Assembly (NCBI GenBank): GCA_000827265.1
Contig: KN834750.1
Coordinates: forward strand, 845,297-909,296
Direction: 5' to 3'
DNA length: 64,000 nucleotides
Origin: Collybiopsis luxurians FD-317 M1
Taxonomy: Eukaryota > Basidiomycota > Agaricomycetes > Agaricales > Omphalotaceae
The first letter of the stretch is position 1. Every line of letters starts with the position of its first letter. Shown piece after piece: positions 1 through 10,418 of the stretch. Both the position numbers and the translations under genes were made by a program. Under the pieces are notes generated by a model, which did not search any database, was not told the DNA's origin, and saw only the letters and a program-made list of their open reading frames with translations.

Positions 1-580
1 GGTAGATCCACTACTGGATACATGATTAAGGTTGAATCAGGAATTGTCAGCTGGTGCAGTAAACTACAGCCCATAGTGACATTGTCTACTACAGAAGCAG
101 AATTTGTTGCTGCTAATGTGACTGGCAAAAAGATCTGTGCTATACAGACTCTATTAATGGAATTAGGTTATTTGGTGAAGTCTCCCTCAGATATGTGGGT
201 TGATAATCAGTCTGCTATTCAGGTTGCAAAAAATCCTGAACACCATGGTAGAATGAAGCATCTTGATCTAAACTACTATTGGCTTTGAGATCAAGTAGCA
301 CACTGAGTATTGATGCCTAAATACCTGCCAACAGAAGGCAATGCAGCTGACATGCTCACTAAGGCCCTTGTAAAGCCAAAGGTGGAAAAGTTCTGACAGA
401 TGATGGGATTGATGAGGAAGTAATGACCCCCTGTGATGTTGAGGAATTGAAAGAAGTGTGTCACCAAGGGGCTGTGTTGGTTATAGTGACTATACTTCCT
501 TCTGTAGAAATATAATGAATAGAAGAAGGATTAGATGGGAAGGATGTGTGGGATTGAAGAAGTGTTTTATCAGGGGGCTA
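1..580 (+). pseudogene. Copia A: 3' end of pol (RNase H) and 3' untranslated part
   Basis: This is the end of a Ty1/Copia polyprotein that enters from outside the window. The frame 22-288 holds the RNase H part, with the conserved TTEAEF glutamate and VDNQSAI aspartate blocks, and is nearly identical to the same part of Copia B on the other strand (5965-6900). The frame then breaks at TGA codons just after codon YYWL. The usual C-terminal block (PKYLPTEGNAADMLTKAL) is still readable at about 310-365. A purine-rich tract (cagggggcta, 571-580) lies directly before the LTR, as expected for second-strand priming. The element is dead. It differs from Copia B by scattered transitions, so they are two copies of one family. 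Confidence 0.85.
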
Positions 581-921
581 TGTTGAAAGAAGTACTGAAA
601 CACTTCTAAGGACATGTACATTGTGTATATGTAATATAGACAAAAGTAGAATAGTTTTAATAGTTGGACTCTGGAGATGGGAAAAAGTTTGTGTCATTGG
701 AATATTTTAGCAGTGTGCAAAAATGTGAATACCTGTTTTCATGCCTCATGCATTTGCATGCAAATAGGACCAAACAGACCCCTAATCCTTATATGTTTAG
801 AAAGAGTCTTCAATCTGTTGACACTATAAGTTACAACCAATCTATTATACAAGTTATTATTACCAAATCAAAACTTGTTGTGATTTCAATCATTGCTGCT
901 TTAGTTGCCTGAACTTTAACA
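581..921 (+). repeat. 3' LTR of Copia A
   Basis: This 341-bp LTR starts TGTTGAAAG and ends CTTTAACA, with the purine tract directly upstream. It is the reverse complement, with scattered differences, of the two LTRs of Copia B (5322-5672 and 21586-21937). Confidence 0.85.
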
Positions 922-1350
922 GGACTACCCATTGACAAAGAACTGGCACTTTGTTCAGGAATTCTGTAAAGCTTTTGCAAAAAACCCTGATAGATATCAG
1001 AAGCCATTTTGCAAAACCTAGTGATATTTTGCATAAGGGCTGCAGTGGCCTGGCTGGCTGCTGCTGGGGTCAGAGCTGGCCAAATGGCATTGTGGCACAC
1101 TGCTTTGACCTTCCCAAAATAGTCTTCAAGTGCTTTAACTGCTTACTCAGCCTAATTTGGCGCGCACTAAGTTCTGACAGGCACATTTTGTAAAAACCTA
1201 TGATAATACTATTTTGGATTCAAAATGGATGCAAACAAATAGAAAAATCTCTCAAATATCTAATTCAGAATGTAAAATCCTTATATTTTGATAATGGCTA
1301 TTCAACAGTAGGCATTCAAATCAAATTTAGGTAAAAGAAATGAAAATCAG
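922..1350. other. Stretch without a recognisable gene
   Basis: I see no coding frame with family features here. There are short A/T-rich runs and the repeated phrase tttgcaaaa/ttttgcataa. It separates the Copia A LTR from the decayed minus-strand gene that follows. Confidence 0.5.
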
Positions 1351-4138
1351 TTAGGTTCTCTGTTTTTTGGATGGGGGATGGCTCTCTGCATTACCAACTA
1401 CCTCCTGCAGGCAATCCATAATCCAGCAGTTATCCTGTAGCAGCCCAGTCCACTGAGAGTCAGATCCAGCAAGTTCAAACCACCAAAGCATGCATGCCAG
1501 TATACTAAGCATTCCATTCTGTTCATAAACATCTAACATTTCCTAATCTCCATCACCTTCTTATATAAAGGTTCCATCTGACTCATGCTTTTGCCAGTCT
1601 GGGTTAAGAAAATTTCACCAGTCAAGCACCTCCTGTGAAAATGAAACTGCATCATTTGCTTCTTTGGGCCTATGGGCTGAACAGGCATACTTGAACCAAA
1701 CACCAACTGCCTCTGGCTGGGAAGTTATTGGAAGAGGCTGCCCATGATGGTTAGGTTGAAATTCCCACTCACATTCCAATCCAAACCAGCCTTCTACAGC
1801 CTTTACCCAGCCAACCTTTGCCTGCATGCCTTTGAGTAGGTATTGCTTTTGCTTAACATATCAAATTTTATCTGGCTTGCCTTTAAAGTGTAAAGATGAG
1901 GAGAGGTCAAGGTTTGCCAGATGAAAGGTGGTGTGGCATTTTTTGAAGATGGGTGTGGGGTCTTGAATTCAATGCTGGAAGCATGATTTGGGTGCAGCGG
2001 GGTCACAGTGAAGGCCACCTTCAAGTGTAGTAGTAGCAGGAGTTATCCCAGCAGTGTCACTACTGTTGATTGCTGGAGAAGATATTTCTGTGTCATTTGG
2101 GGCTTTTGTAGTGTCAGCACTCTTAGTTGCCACCACAGCTTGCTCATTGCCCAAAGGCCCTTCTTCAACTCCCTGCATGCCCTCCACACTGCCAGCTGCA
2201 TTCTCCTGAGGCTCCTGATCCTCCTCCAGCACTCCTGCCTGCTGATTGCATAAAAACTGTTCTGGTTTCCAATTTGCCATCCAGAAATCTTGCTCTCCCA
2301 ACTTTGAAAGCTGGATGTTTGCCCTGTGGCATTCAGAGCTGCTCAATCCAGCCAGTGCCTGTTGAAGGATAGAGCTTTGATCCTGGGTATCAGAAATGAG
2401 TAGCATTAACTCCTGCTCATGAGCATGCTGTTGGTGGGATGAACAATGAGTAGGAAGGGGATGCATGTTTTCAGGAGTATCTTCTAGGGTTTCACCCTGA
2501 GCTCTGTGTGTTTCTTTGCTTTTCTGTTCAGTGGTTTTACCCTTCTTCTTTACCTCTGGGTCCATGAGGGTAAGGAGATTGGTAGGAAGGCTGTGAGGAT
2601 TGGCAGTGGTTCTGATAGATGATGTAGGGTGGGAAACTTTCTCACCTGCAAAAAGATAATTAGTTGGTAGTCTAATGAAAAATAATTGAATGTACCACAC
2701 TCAACTTTATATATATCATTAGCAAAGGCAACCTACCCCTTAATATGTTGTTCCTGGTAAACAGCAGGATTCCAGACACTAAATTTGTAAGGTGCATTAT
2801 CAGATTTGATACTGTCATTTTAAGAATGAGTTAGTAATGGTTTAAGGACCCAAAATTGTACAAAGATTTACCTATGAACAAACAGATCTAGGGTATCACT
2901 CCCAGATTTTGAATCCTCCATGGCGGCAATCAAAATGGAGACTTTAGCATCAAGCATTTTCCCAAGTGCATCACATAGCAGCTGCACAACAGATGCAATG
3001 TTCTACCTCTACCTTTAAAAGTGTGTAAGAAATGAGAATATGTTTGAACAGCTGTTGTACTCACTCAGAAAGAAGGGCAGGATCAAAACATTCTTTCCTG
3101 GCAAGAGCTTTCTGGTAATGCTCAGTTTGAGTTTTGAAGTCTTCCACTGCAGCTTTCATAAGCTCCTTCTTCACCTCCTGAGACTCTTTCTCATACAGTT
3201 CTTTTGCAATTTGAACTTTGCAAGCTAAAGCTTTCTTCCAGAATGAATCCATCTTTCTGTCATCTTCATCTGGATCTTCATCCAAGTCCTCCCTCTCTTT
3301 GCCTTCCTGCAGTTCATCTACCTTGCCATCTGGACCCACTGATGGTCTCTTTGCATGTTTCTCACTGTCATCACTGTCATCCTCTGTCCCATATTGACTG
3401 CAATATTCCTTGTCAATTTTGCTAGCAAACTCTGGAAGACTCATGTAGAACTTGTGTGCTGGTTTTTTACAAGGAGCATCATGGCTATTGAGTTGTTTAA
3501 GCCACTTCTGGAAAGGACTGCTGGTAACAGCTCATTGTTTAGTCTGATGCATGGAAAAGCAAGTCTTGATTTGCTGATAATGGTTTATCAAAATAATAAA
3601 GAACAGATATTTCAAGAGAAGCTACCTGGACAGTGGCTTGCTGGGCAAATAACACATTCAGGTCATCCTCTTCCATAGCTCTTTCACCTCTACCCTGTTC
3701 CTTTTCATTGTCTTTGGTTCCAACTACTCCATCCTTTTCTATTTCAGCAGCCTTGTCTGCAGTAGCTGCCCCATCCCTCTCCATTCCAGCAGCCTCTTCC
3801 TCACCATCTACAGCATTGCTAGGACCAGAGGAAGCTGGGAAAGGAGAGTACATTTCCTCCCATTCCTGCCAAAATTCCTTTCAGAAAGTAGCTTTGTTCT
3901 TTCTGCTAGCATGATAGCCCTTCACCTGCAACTCCAGAAAAGCAAGAGGTGCACTGTGAAAGTTTCCTTTATTTCCATGCTTACTTATACCAGTAGAGCC
4001 AGATGAGAAATTTTTTGATTTTTTCTTATAATGTCTAGTGGGATCTTGAGTCATGACAGTAAAGCTGAAGCACAAACATACTTGAACAGTCAAAGCTTTG
4101 AATCTTGAGAAGGAAAAGTCACATGGCATCATTGACAT
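1351..4138 (-). pseudogene. Decayed agaricomycete lineage-expanded protein, function unknown
   Basis: Blocks of coding-like sequence run right to left: 4052-3881 (KHGNKGNF...AFLEL followed by FWQEW), 3853-3640 (acidic), 3444-3061 (FASKIDKEY, an acidic stretch, then a charged helix FWKKALACKVQIAKELYEKE), 2700-1969 (Q/S/T-rich), 1827-1615 and 1539-1351 (NGMLSILACMLWWFELAG). From memory, this order (NFxxxxLxFLE, FW...W, acidic, charged helix, disordered part, NGxLSxLxxLxWW near the end) matches a large mushroom family with no assigned function that often lies near transposons. The frame is split by introns and stops. One TGA falls where FWQEW-type proteins have tryptophan. It is very CpG-poor. 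I cannot give a trustworthy exon model. Confidence 0.5.
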
Positions 4139-4499
4139 GTGAGCACATGAGCCTTGAATTGCAACTCCGAGCTTTGTTGATCCCTGTCAACCTGTCAACC
4201 CCAACTGTCACTTTGCAAATTGCCTCTCAAGACTTGAATAGCATGGGTGGAGATAAGCTTTTAAATTTGAATTTTTTTTCAATTCACTTTCTGAGTGTGC
4301 TTATACATGCTGCTGTCTCTGGCAGTGTGAATGAGTGCAACTCTGGCACTTCTTTGTTTGAGGTTTGGAACCAATCGTCATGCACTGCTGTCCCTGGTGG
4401 TGTGAGATGCTCACCCAAACCTTTCTCTCACTACTTTTCCTTAGCTGCTGTTCTATGCCCTGATGTTGCTGAAGCCTCTAACTAGGTACAAGAGTCCTT

Positions 4500-5321
4500 C
4501 AAATCAATATTGATCTGGCAGATCTTCTAGAAGCTGAAGAAAAAAGGTGTATATTAACCCTTGAAGATGGCTATGAATCAATGGACAGCCAAGAAAATGT
4601 TGGCTCAGAGGACAGTAAGGAAGACAAAGAAGATATTCTGCTCAATTCAGAGTTCACACAGGAGCATTGACAACTCCTGGACAATCTTCTTTTTAGTGAA
4701 CTCTCTGAGCTGGAGGAAGAGGAAGATCAATCTACCACATATGAAGATCTCATTTCTGGCAAACTAACTGACCTTGAAAGCACTGATTCTGAAACACCCA
4801 CAACCCTGACTGCAGCTCCAACTGCATTTTCTTCTCTCCCACCACCTTCATTGCAATCCCTCACCTCTGACAGCTCCTCTCTCAGTTCTCAGCTCCTGCA
4901 TTCAAAAAAGAGGAAAAGAAAGAGACAGAATGAGAAGCAGAAAGCCAACAAGCAGAGATACAACAAGGATGTTTGCAATGCAAAGTGTGCAAAGCTATCA
5001 GATAGGCTGTACAGCAAAGGGATTGGTCAGAAGTGGGCAAATGAATTGCACATTCTTTGCCTGGATGTAGATACCTCTACCCTTCTGGTAGCTAGTACGA
5101 GCTTCCAGGGTATATGCTTGTTGAAACTTTATGCTGATTGGATACAGGAGAAGGTGTTGAAAAAGCTCAAGTATATTGACTGGGATGTGAGGTACATGCT
5201 GCATCTGCTAAAACACCTTAAATTATATTCATTTTTCTTTAAAGCTATAATGTGGTAATTTGCAACCAAAACAGCAGAGGTATTGTCTATCTCATTGGGT
5301 GACCTTGGAATCCTCACTGGA
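4500..5321 (+). pseudogene. N-terminal part of a second TET/JBP-type gene, cut off at the Copia LTR
   Basis: An open frame from about 4511 encodes an acidic region, a serine/proline-rich part and a basic KKRKRKR segment (4900-4925). A helical stretch follows, then LLVASTSFQG (to 5108), an intron ending ...gatacag, EKVLKKLKYIDWDVR (to 5200), an intron ending ...caaaacag, and GIVYLIG-TGA-PWNPHW running into the LTR at 5322. The intact copy at 15450-17364 has the matching order: basic helix, VAGWTG, DVLRISGLQLIKSDPR, an intron inside the same arginine codon in the same phase, then HHMAALLARPENW. The shared intron position is the best evidence. The dioxygenase domain is missing: the sequence ends at the Copia LTR and does not resume after 21937. 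One TGA (about 5299) stands where the other copy has arginine. Confidence 0.6.
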
Positions 5322-5672
5322 TGTTAAAGTTCAGGCAACTAAAGCAGCAATGATTGAGATCACAACAAGTTTTGGTTTGGTAATAATAACTTGTATATTA
5401 AATTGTTTGTAACTCATAGTGTCAACAGATTGAGTATTCCAACTAGACTCTTTCTAGACATATAAGGATTAGGGGTCTGTTTGGTCCTATTTGCATGCAA
5501 ACACATGAGGTGTGAAGACAGGTGTCCACATTTTTGCGCCCAGCCAAAATATGTTAATGACACAAACTTTTCCCCATCTCCAAAGTCCAACTACTAAAAC
5601 TATTCTACTTTTACCTATACTACATATACACATTGTACATGTCCTTAGAAGTGTTTCAGCATTTTTTCAACA
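5322..5672 (-). repeat. 3' LTR of Copia B
   Basis: This 351-bp LTR reads TGTTAAAG...TTTCAACA on the plus strand. The polypurine tract of the minus-strand element, read as cagccccctga on the plus strand, starts at 5673. Confidence 0.88.
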
Positions 5673-5959
5673 CAGCCCCCTGATGAAACACTTCTTCAAT
5701 TCAACATATCCTTCTAAACCATTCCTTCTTCTATCCTCCATATCTCCACAGAAGGAAGTGTAGTCACTACAACTAACACAGCCCCCTGGTGACACACTTC
5801 TTTCAATTCCTCAACATCACAGGGGGTCATTACTTCTTCACCAATCCCATCATCTGGTGGAACTTTTCCACCTTTGGCTTTACAAGGGCCTTTGTGAGCA
5901 TGTCAGCTGCATTGTCTTCTGTTGGCAGGTATCTAGGCATCAATACTCAGTGTGCTACT

Positions 5960-7884
5960 TGATCTCAGAGCCAGTAGTAGTTTAGATCAAGATGCTTCAT
6001 TCTACCATGGTGTTCAGGATTTTTTGCAACCTGAATAGCAGACTGATTATCAACCCACATATCTGAGGGAGACTTCACCAAATAACCTAATTCCATTAAT
6101 AGAGTCTGTATAGCACAGATTTCTTTGCCAGTCACATTAGCAGCAACAAATTCTGCTTCTGTAGTAGACAATGTCACTATGGGCTGTAGTTTACTGCACC
6201 AGCTGACAATTCCTGATTCAACCTTAATCATGTACCCAGTAGTGGATCTACCATTGTCCTTGTTGTCACCATGATCTGCATCACACAGAACAGTGATCAA
6301 GTTGTTGTTATCAGGATCTGGCCCATATTCCAACTGCAAATCAATAGTCCCTTTTAAATACCAAAACACATGCTTTACAGCTATCCAATGATGCATTCCA
6401 GGATTAGAGCTGAACCAGACTAATACACTAGTGGCATAAGCAATATCAGGACATGTTAATAGGGCCAGAAACAACAAGGATCCAACAGCATTCATATAGG
6501 GGATATCCATCATCTCTTCCTTTTCTGCTGGTGTTTTGGGACTGTCAGCTTTGGATAGGGTGTGTCCAGGAGTCATTGGTGTTCCAACTGGTTTGCAGTC
6601 AGTCATATCAAACTTTTCAAGTTTTTGGAGTATATACTGCTTGGAATTAAGCCATAACTTTTGTGTACTTCTATCTCTGGTGATTCCAATGCTTAACAAA
6701 AATTCAGTGTTGCCCATGTCCCGCAGCTTTAGATGCTTCTTCAATTCTTCTACAAAATGGTCTATTGCACCAGTATCTTTTGAGGCAAGAATGATATCAT
6801 CAACCCACACTGGAACAATCACTTTAAGGTCATTGCATTCATATAAATAAATACATGGATCAGAAGCAAGTTGTTTGAAACCCATTTCAACAAACACACT
6901 TGCTAATTTCTCACTCTAAAGATGGGGCAACTGCTTTAACCCATAAAGGGACTTGTTCAACCTGCATACTTTTCCTGGTCCCCCTTGCCTGAATCCCTCT
7001 GGTCGCTTCAGATAAATATCTGTATCAATATCACTATTTATAAATGCATGTGAGATATCTACTGAATGCAACTCTAAATCATCAATAGCTGCCAAAGATA
7101 AAATAACATGTAAAGTTGACCACCGCATAGTAGAGGCAAAGGTTTCCAGAAAATCAAATCCAGGTTGTTGACTAAACCCTTGTGCAACAAGTTGAGCCTT
7201 GAAGCGTTCAACAGTTCCATCAACTTTATGCTTGAGTTTGTATATCCATTTTGATCCAATTGCCACCTGTCCTGGAGGTAAATCCACAATCTCCCAAGTG
7301 CCATTAGTTAGATGTGCAATGATTTCCTCTGTCATTGCTTGTTCCCATTGATCTGCTTCTGGACTATTCAATGCCTCTTTAAAGCTCTGTGGCTTTACAA
7401 AACAATTAACAACATGTCCATACTCACCATCATTGCTCTCAGTATCATCACTTGATGAATCTGAATCTGATTGCTCAGGATTAGGATTTGGATTAAGATT
7501 AGGATGAGGAACAGCTAGTATAGGAGCAGGTGCAGGTTCAGGTGCAGGCTGTACCTTCCAATACTCACCAGGTGGCTTACAAGCTCTAACTGGTTTTCTC
7601 AGAGCAATTGGATGTTCATCTGCTGGACCTTCCTCTGGAACAACTGGTGGTACTTGACTTGGGTCATTATCAATATCATCAATACCTTCCCTCTGAGGAA
7701 GAGGGTTGGCACTCAGGGGTGTAACAAGTTCTTTTTCAGTATTTTCAGCAGGAGGGGGATTGAAAAACTGCAGGATTTTATTTTGCATCTGGGGTGGAGA
7801 AGGTACAGGTGGTGCATATGTCTTTGATGGCTGGAATTTGTACATGTAACGCTCATCAAAATCAGCTCTTTCACTAATCACCAC
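5960..7884 (-). pseudogene. Copia B reverse transcriptase and RNase H
   Basis: Two long frames (7884-6916 and 6897-5965) are in register and separated by a TAG at about 6913 in a context (LPHL-stop-SEKLA) where glutamine would fit, so CAG to TAG. The first holds a proline/acidic linker and the start of the RT (GSKWIYKLKHKVDGTVERFKAQ, LVAQGFSQ, VDISHAFIN, YLKRPEGF). The second holds the WVDDIILAS catalytic block with both aspartates kept, the YLKGT and DADHGDN blocks, and RNase H (TTEAEF, VDNQSAI). Copia RTs usually have FKARLVAQG; here the arginine is glutamine, consistent with CGA to CAA. The frame ends at a TGA after YYWL with the true C-terminus still visible beyond it. Confidence 0.85.
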
Positions 7885-7902
7885 TTTCTTTGTAACAGGA
7901 TT

Positions 7903-9126
7903 TCAAAATTTCCAAGCCTTCATTCCTTCAGGATAACCAATAAAGATACATTTCTCCATATGCCATCCCAGAGCTTCCCATTTGTCTTTCTGTACATGAA
8001 CATAAGCTACACATCCCCAGATCTGCAAATGATCAACTTTAGGTTTCTCATTATACCAGCACTCATATGGAGTTGAGTCAGACACAGCTGATGTAAGACA
8101 ACAATTCCAAACATGAACAAGTGCAGTTAGGCATTCTGTCTAAAATGTCTTTGGTAAACCTGATTCATTCAGCACCGCCATTAGCCTTTCTGCCAATGTC
8201 CTATTTGCCCTTTCAGACACTCCATTCTGCTGAGGTCTATTTCTAGCAGTCTTTTGAACTGCAATTCCATGTTCTTTACAGAAAGCAATAAATTCATTGG
8301 ACATATACTCTTCCCCTTTATCATGTCTAAGCATTTTAATTTTCCACCCAGTCATCAACTCTGCCCAAGCTTTGAACTGCTTAAAGACAGCAAATGTTTC
8401 ACTTTTCTTCTTCATTAGAAGTACAGCTCTAAAATGTGTGTAGTCATCAATAAAGGTTACCCAGTATTGATAACCACTAGGGGAGGTAACACCAACATCA
8501 TGAACATCAGAATGAACCAATTCCAGGGGCATCTTGGCTTGAGTATAAGAACTAGGAAATGGATTGGCATGCATCTTGCCAGCTAGACATGGTTCACAGA
8601 TTAGGTCCAGCATTGCTTTAGAATCAAGTTTAAAGCCCTCAACCAACTCATCTTTTGACATCTTCTGTACATTATGCAAATTGCAATGAAAGAAGTGTCT
8701 ATGCCACAGCTCCAGGTTTAGAGGCTAAGTAGACATAACATGAACACTTTCACAAGAGGTATTAACTGTATGTCCATTCAAGTAACCAACTGATCTATCA
8801 TCAACTGACGCAGTGAACAAAACAGTATTATTAAGAGAAAATTCCATAAGATCTCTATTTATGTGAACATGAAAGCCTCTATGCTTACTCAAGTAAAGAA
8901 CTGAAAGAAGATTATTATTTAATGCAGGAACATGCAGTACTCTAGTAAATTCAACATCTCTAACAACTTGTCCTTGAATGATAGGGGAAAACAGAACACT
9001 ACCAACTCCTTCAGAGTAAACTGCTCTATTATCTGCCAGTCTAACTGGAACTCTATAAGGGGTATAATTCTGAATCCAGCTTTTATGTGAGGTCATAGAG
9101 AAGTGGCACCTGTGTCTGTATTCCAT
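7903..9126 (-). pseudogene. Copia B protease C-terminal part, GAG-pre-integrase and integrase
   Basis: The frame 9126-8725 continues from the protease (IPVRLADN-like block, FTRVLHVPALNNNLLSV). The frame 8679-8140 holds the end of the HHCC zinc region (CEPCLAGK) and the integrase core: the first Asp in LVHSDVHD, the second in LRHDKGEEY and the catalytic Glu in NGVSERANRTL. The frame 8085-7903 is the integrase C-terminal part (TPYECWYNEKPKVDHLQIWGC). Breaks are a one-base frameshift at about 9093-9097, just after the protease DTGAT motif, and nonsense codons near 8137 and 7900 where tryptophan is plausible (TGG to TAG and TGG to TGA). No intact integrase can be made. Confidence 0.82.
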
Positions 9127-9571
9127 TGTACAATATCAGAAAAATTGTCTTGAAGTTGATTCAAAGAAAAAGCACTTGCACAACCAGCATTTTCAACAAC
9201 ATCTCCATCAGCCTCAACCTGGGCTCTTTTGGCTTGAATGCCTTTCTTGGGTTTAGAGCATCTATTAGCCCAATGTCCCTTCTCTCCACAGTTATAACAA
9301 TGACCCCCGGGTCTCCCCACACCTCTACTAGGCCCTCTTGATGCCATTAAACTCACTGCCTATTCAGAGACTGTTTCTGTTTCTTTTGGTTAAGCTCCTC
9401 TGCTCTAAACAATCCAAGAACAATGTCTTTATTCAGATTGTCTTGTAATAACAGATTTGCAGAGAGATGTGAATACTCCCCAGGAAGCAACCTAATAAGA
9501 GCCATTGCCTCTAACTCTTTATCCAGCATCTCAATAGTAAAGTTTTTAGGGTGCAACTATTTAATTTAATT
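9093..9571 (-). pseudogene. Copia B gag C-terminal part, zinc knuckle and protease active site
   Basis: Downstream of the transposon insertion the gag frame resumes (HPKNFTIEMLDKELEAMALIRLLP) and leads to a CCHC knuckle, CYNCGEKGHWANRC, with exact CX2CX4HX4C spacing (about 9300-9265). The protease motif WNTDTGAT follows. In the first bases next to the insertion the frame has TAA and TAG where related gags have glutamine, so both could be C-to-T changes. With the transposon and one copy of CATTGCAG removed, this frame joins the piece at 21021-21413 without a shift. Confidence 0.8.
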
Positions 9572-9579
9572 CATTGCAG
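9572..9579. repeat. 8-bp target site duplication, left (CATTGCAG)
   Basis: CATTGCAG directly abuts the left inverted repeat and recurs directly after the right one (21021-21028). Eight base pairs is the duplication length described for the Zisupton/KDZ group. Confidence 0.9.
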
Positions 9580-9909
9580 CACCTGACAGTCCCAAATAAG
9601 CCGATCAATACGTATGATTGATCGAACACATTTTCCTATGTATTCGTAGCGATATAGGTTGTTCTATAGCATTGGTCAAACATGTTAATTCCTCAGTATA
9701 TTATCTATACCTTTCCACTGAGGCTAGGACTTGGGAGCGATACTCCCTCAGCATCCCCGGCATTCTCGGCTGCAGCTTATGTGTAACGGCTCATCGGCCT
9801 TCTTTCTGTCTTTGACATCATCACCCGTACCTCGTGCACTGAACCCGTTGCCGTTGATTCCCGCTCACTGTTCCCGCCTCCCGCTCATCATCCCGCCTCC
9901 TGCTCACTG
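9580..9909 (+). repeat. Left terminal inverted repeat of the KDZ transposon
   Basis: These 330 bp match the reverse complement of 20691-21020 with about four differences that I can find (ctgcag/ccgcag, acatca/acgtca, cccgcc/cctgcc, cctgct/cccgct). Each is a CpG in one copy and TpG or CpA in the other. Apparent short ORFs in both copies are mirror images of each other and are not genes. Confidence 0.92.
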
Positions 9910-9957
9910 CTCCCGCCTCCCGCTCACTGCTCCCGCCTCCCGCTTACTGTCCCACTC
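9860..9957 (+). repeat. Subterminal tandem repeat, unit about 20 bp
   Basis: Degenerate copies of GCTCACTGCTCCCGCCTCCC follow one another at the inner edge of the left inverted repeat and just inside it. Only the outer copies are present at the right end. Such subterminal arrays often serve as transposase binding sites; that role is inferred here. From about 9958 to 10192 I see no gene or further repeat. Confidence 0.7.
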
Positions 9958-10251
9958 ATCTTCAATGAGAGCAACTATAAACAATGTATTTTATATGCTG
10001 TTATCCTGTATATATGGTTTACTATAGTAATAAGAACAGTACTGGCAGCAGTAATATAGAAAGATAAGAACAGCATCAGCAGGGCTTAGAAAGGTGCAAA
10101 ACAAGAAAGGTGCAGCCCAGAAGAACAAATCAAATATGCAGAAAGAAAGGGGAAGGCTCCAGAAAACAAAAGACCTCTAATTCTCCGCACCATTCTCCCC
10201 CCTATTGTCCCTCTCATCATCGTTCATGAGCTGATCTTCCTCCTCCTCCTC

Positions 10252-10410
10252 NNNNNNNNNNNNNNNNNNNNNNNNNNNNNNNNNNNNNNNNNNNNNNNNN
10301 NNNNNNNNNNNNNNNNNNNNNNNNNNNNNNNNNNNNNNNNNNNNNNNNNNNNNNNNNNNNNNNNNNNNNNNNNNNNNNNNNNNNNNNNNNNNNNNNNNNN
10401 NNNNNNNNNN
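10252..10410. other. Assembly gap (159 N) inside a duplicated contig end
   Basis: The 59 bases before the gap (10193-10251) and the bases after it (10411-10469) are the same sequence apart from a small indel near its start. Both run into a (TCC)n tract. The gap probably marks two contig ends that overlap and were not merged, rather than missing sequence. Confidence 0.85.
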
Positions 10411-10418
10411 TTCTCCCC

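Noticed and set aside
2008..2372. Plus-strand ORFs in the decayed gene region
   Set aside because: Antisense shadows of the Q/S-rich minus-strand frame.
9618..10027. Two overlapping plus-strand ORFs in the left inverted repeat, mirrored at 20516-20982
   Set aside because: The two sets are mirror images created by the inverted repeats, with no protein motif.
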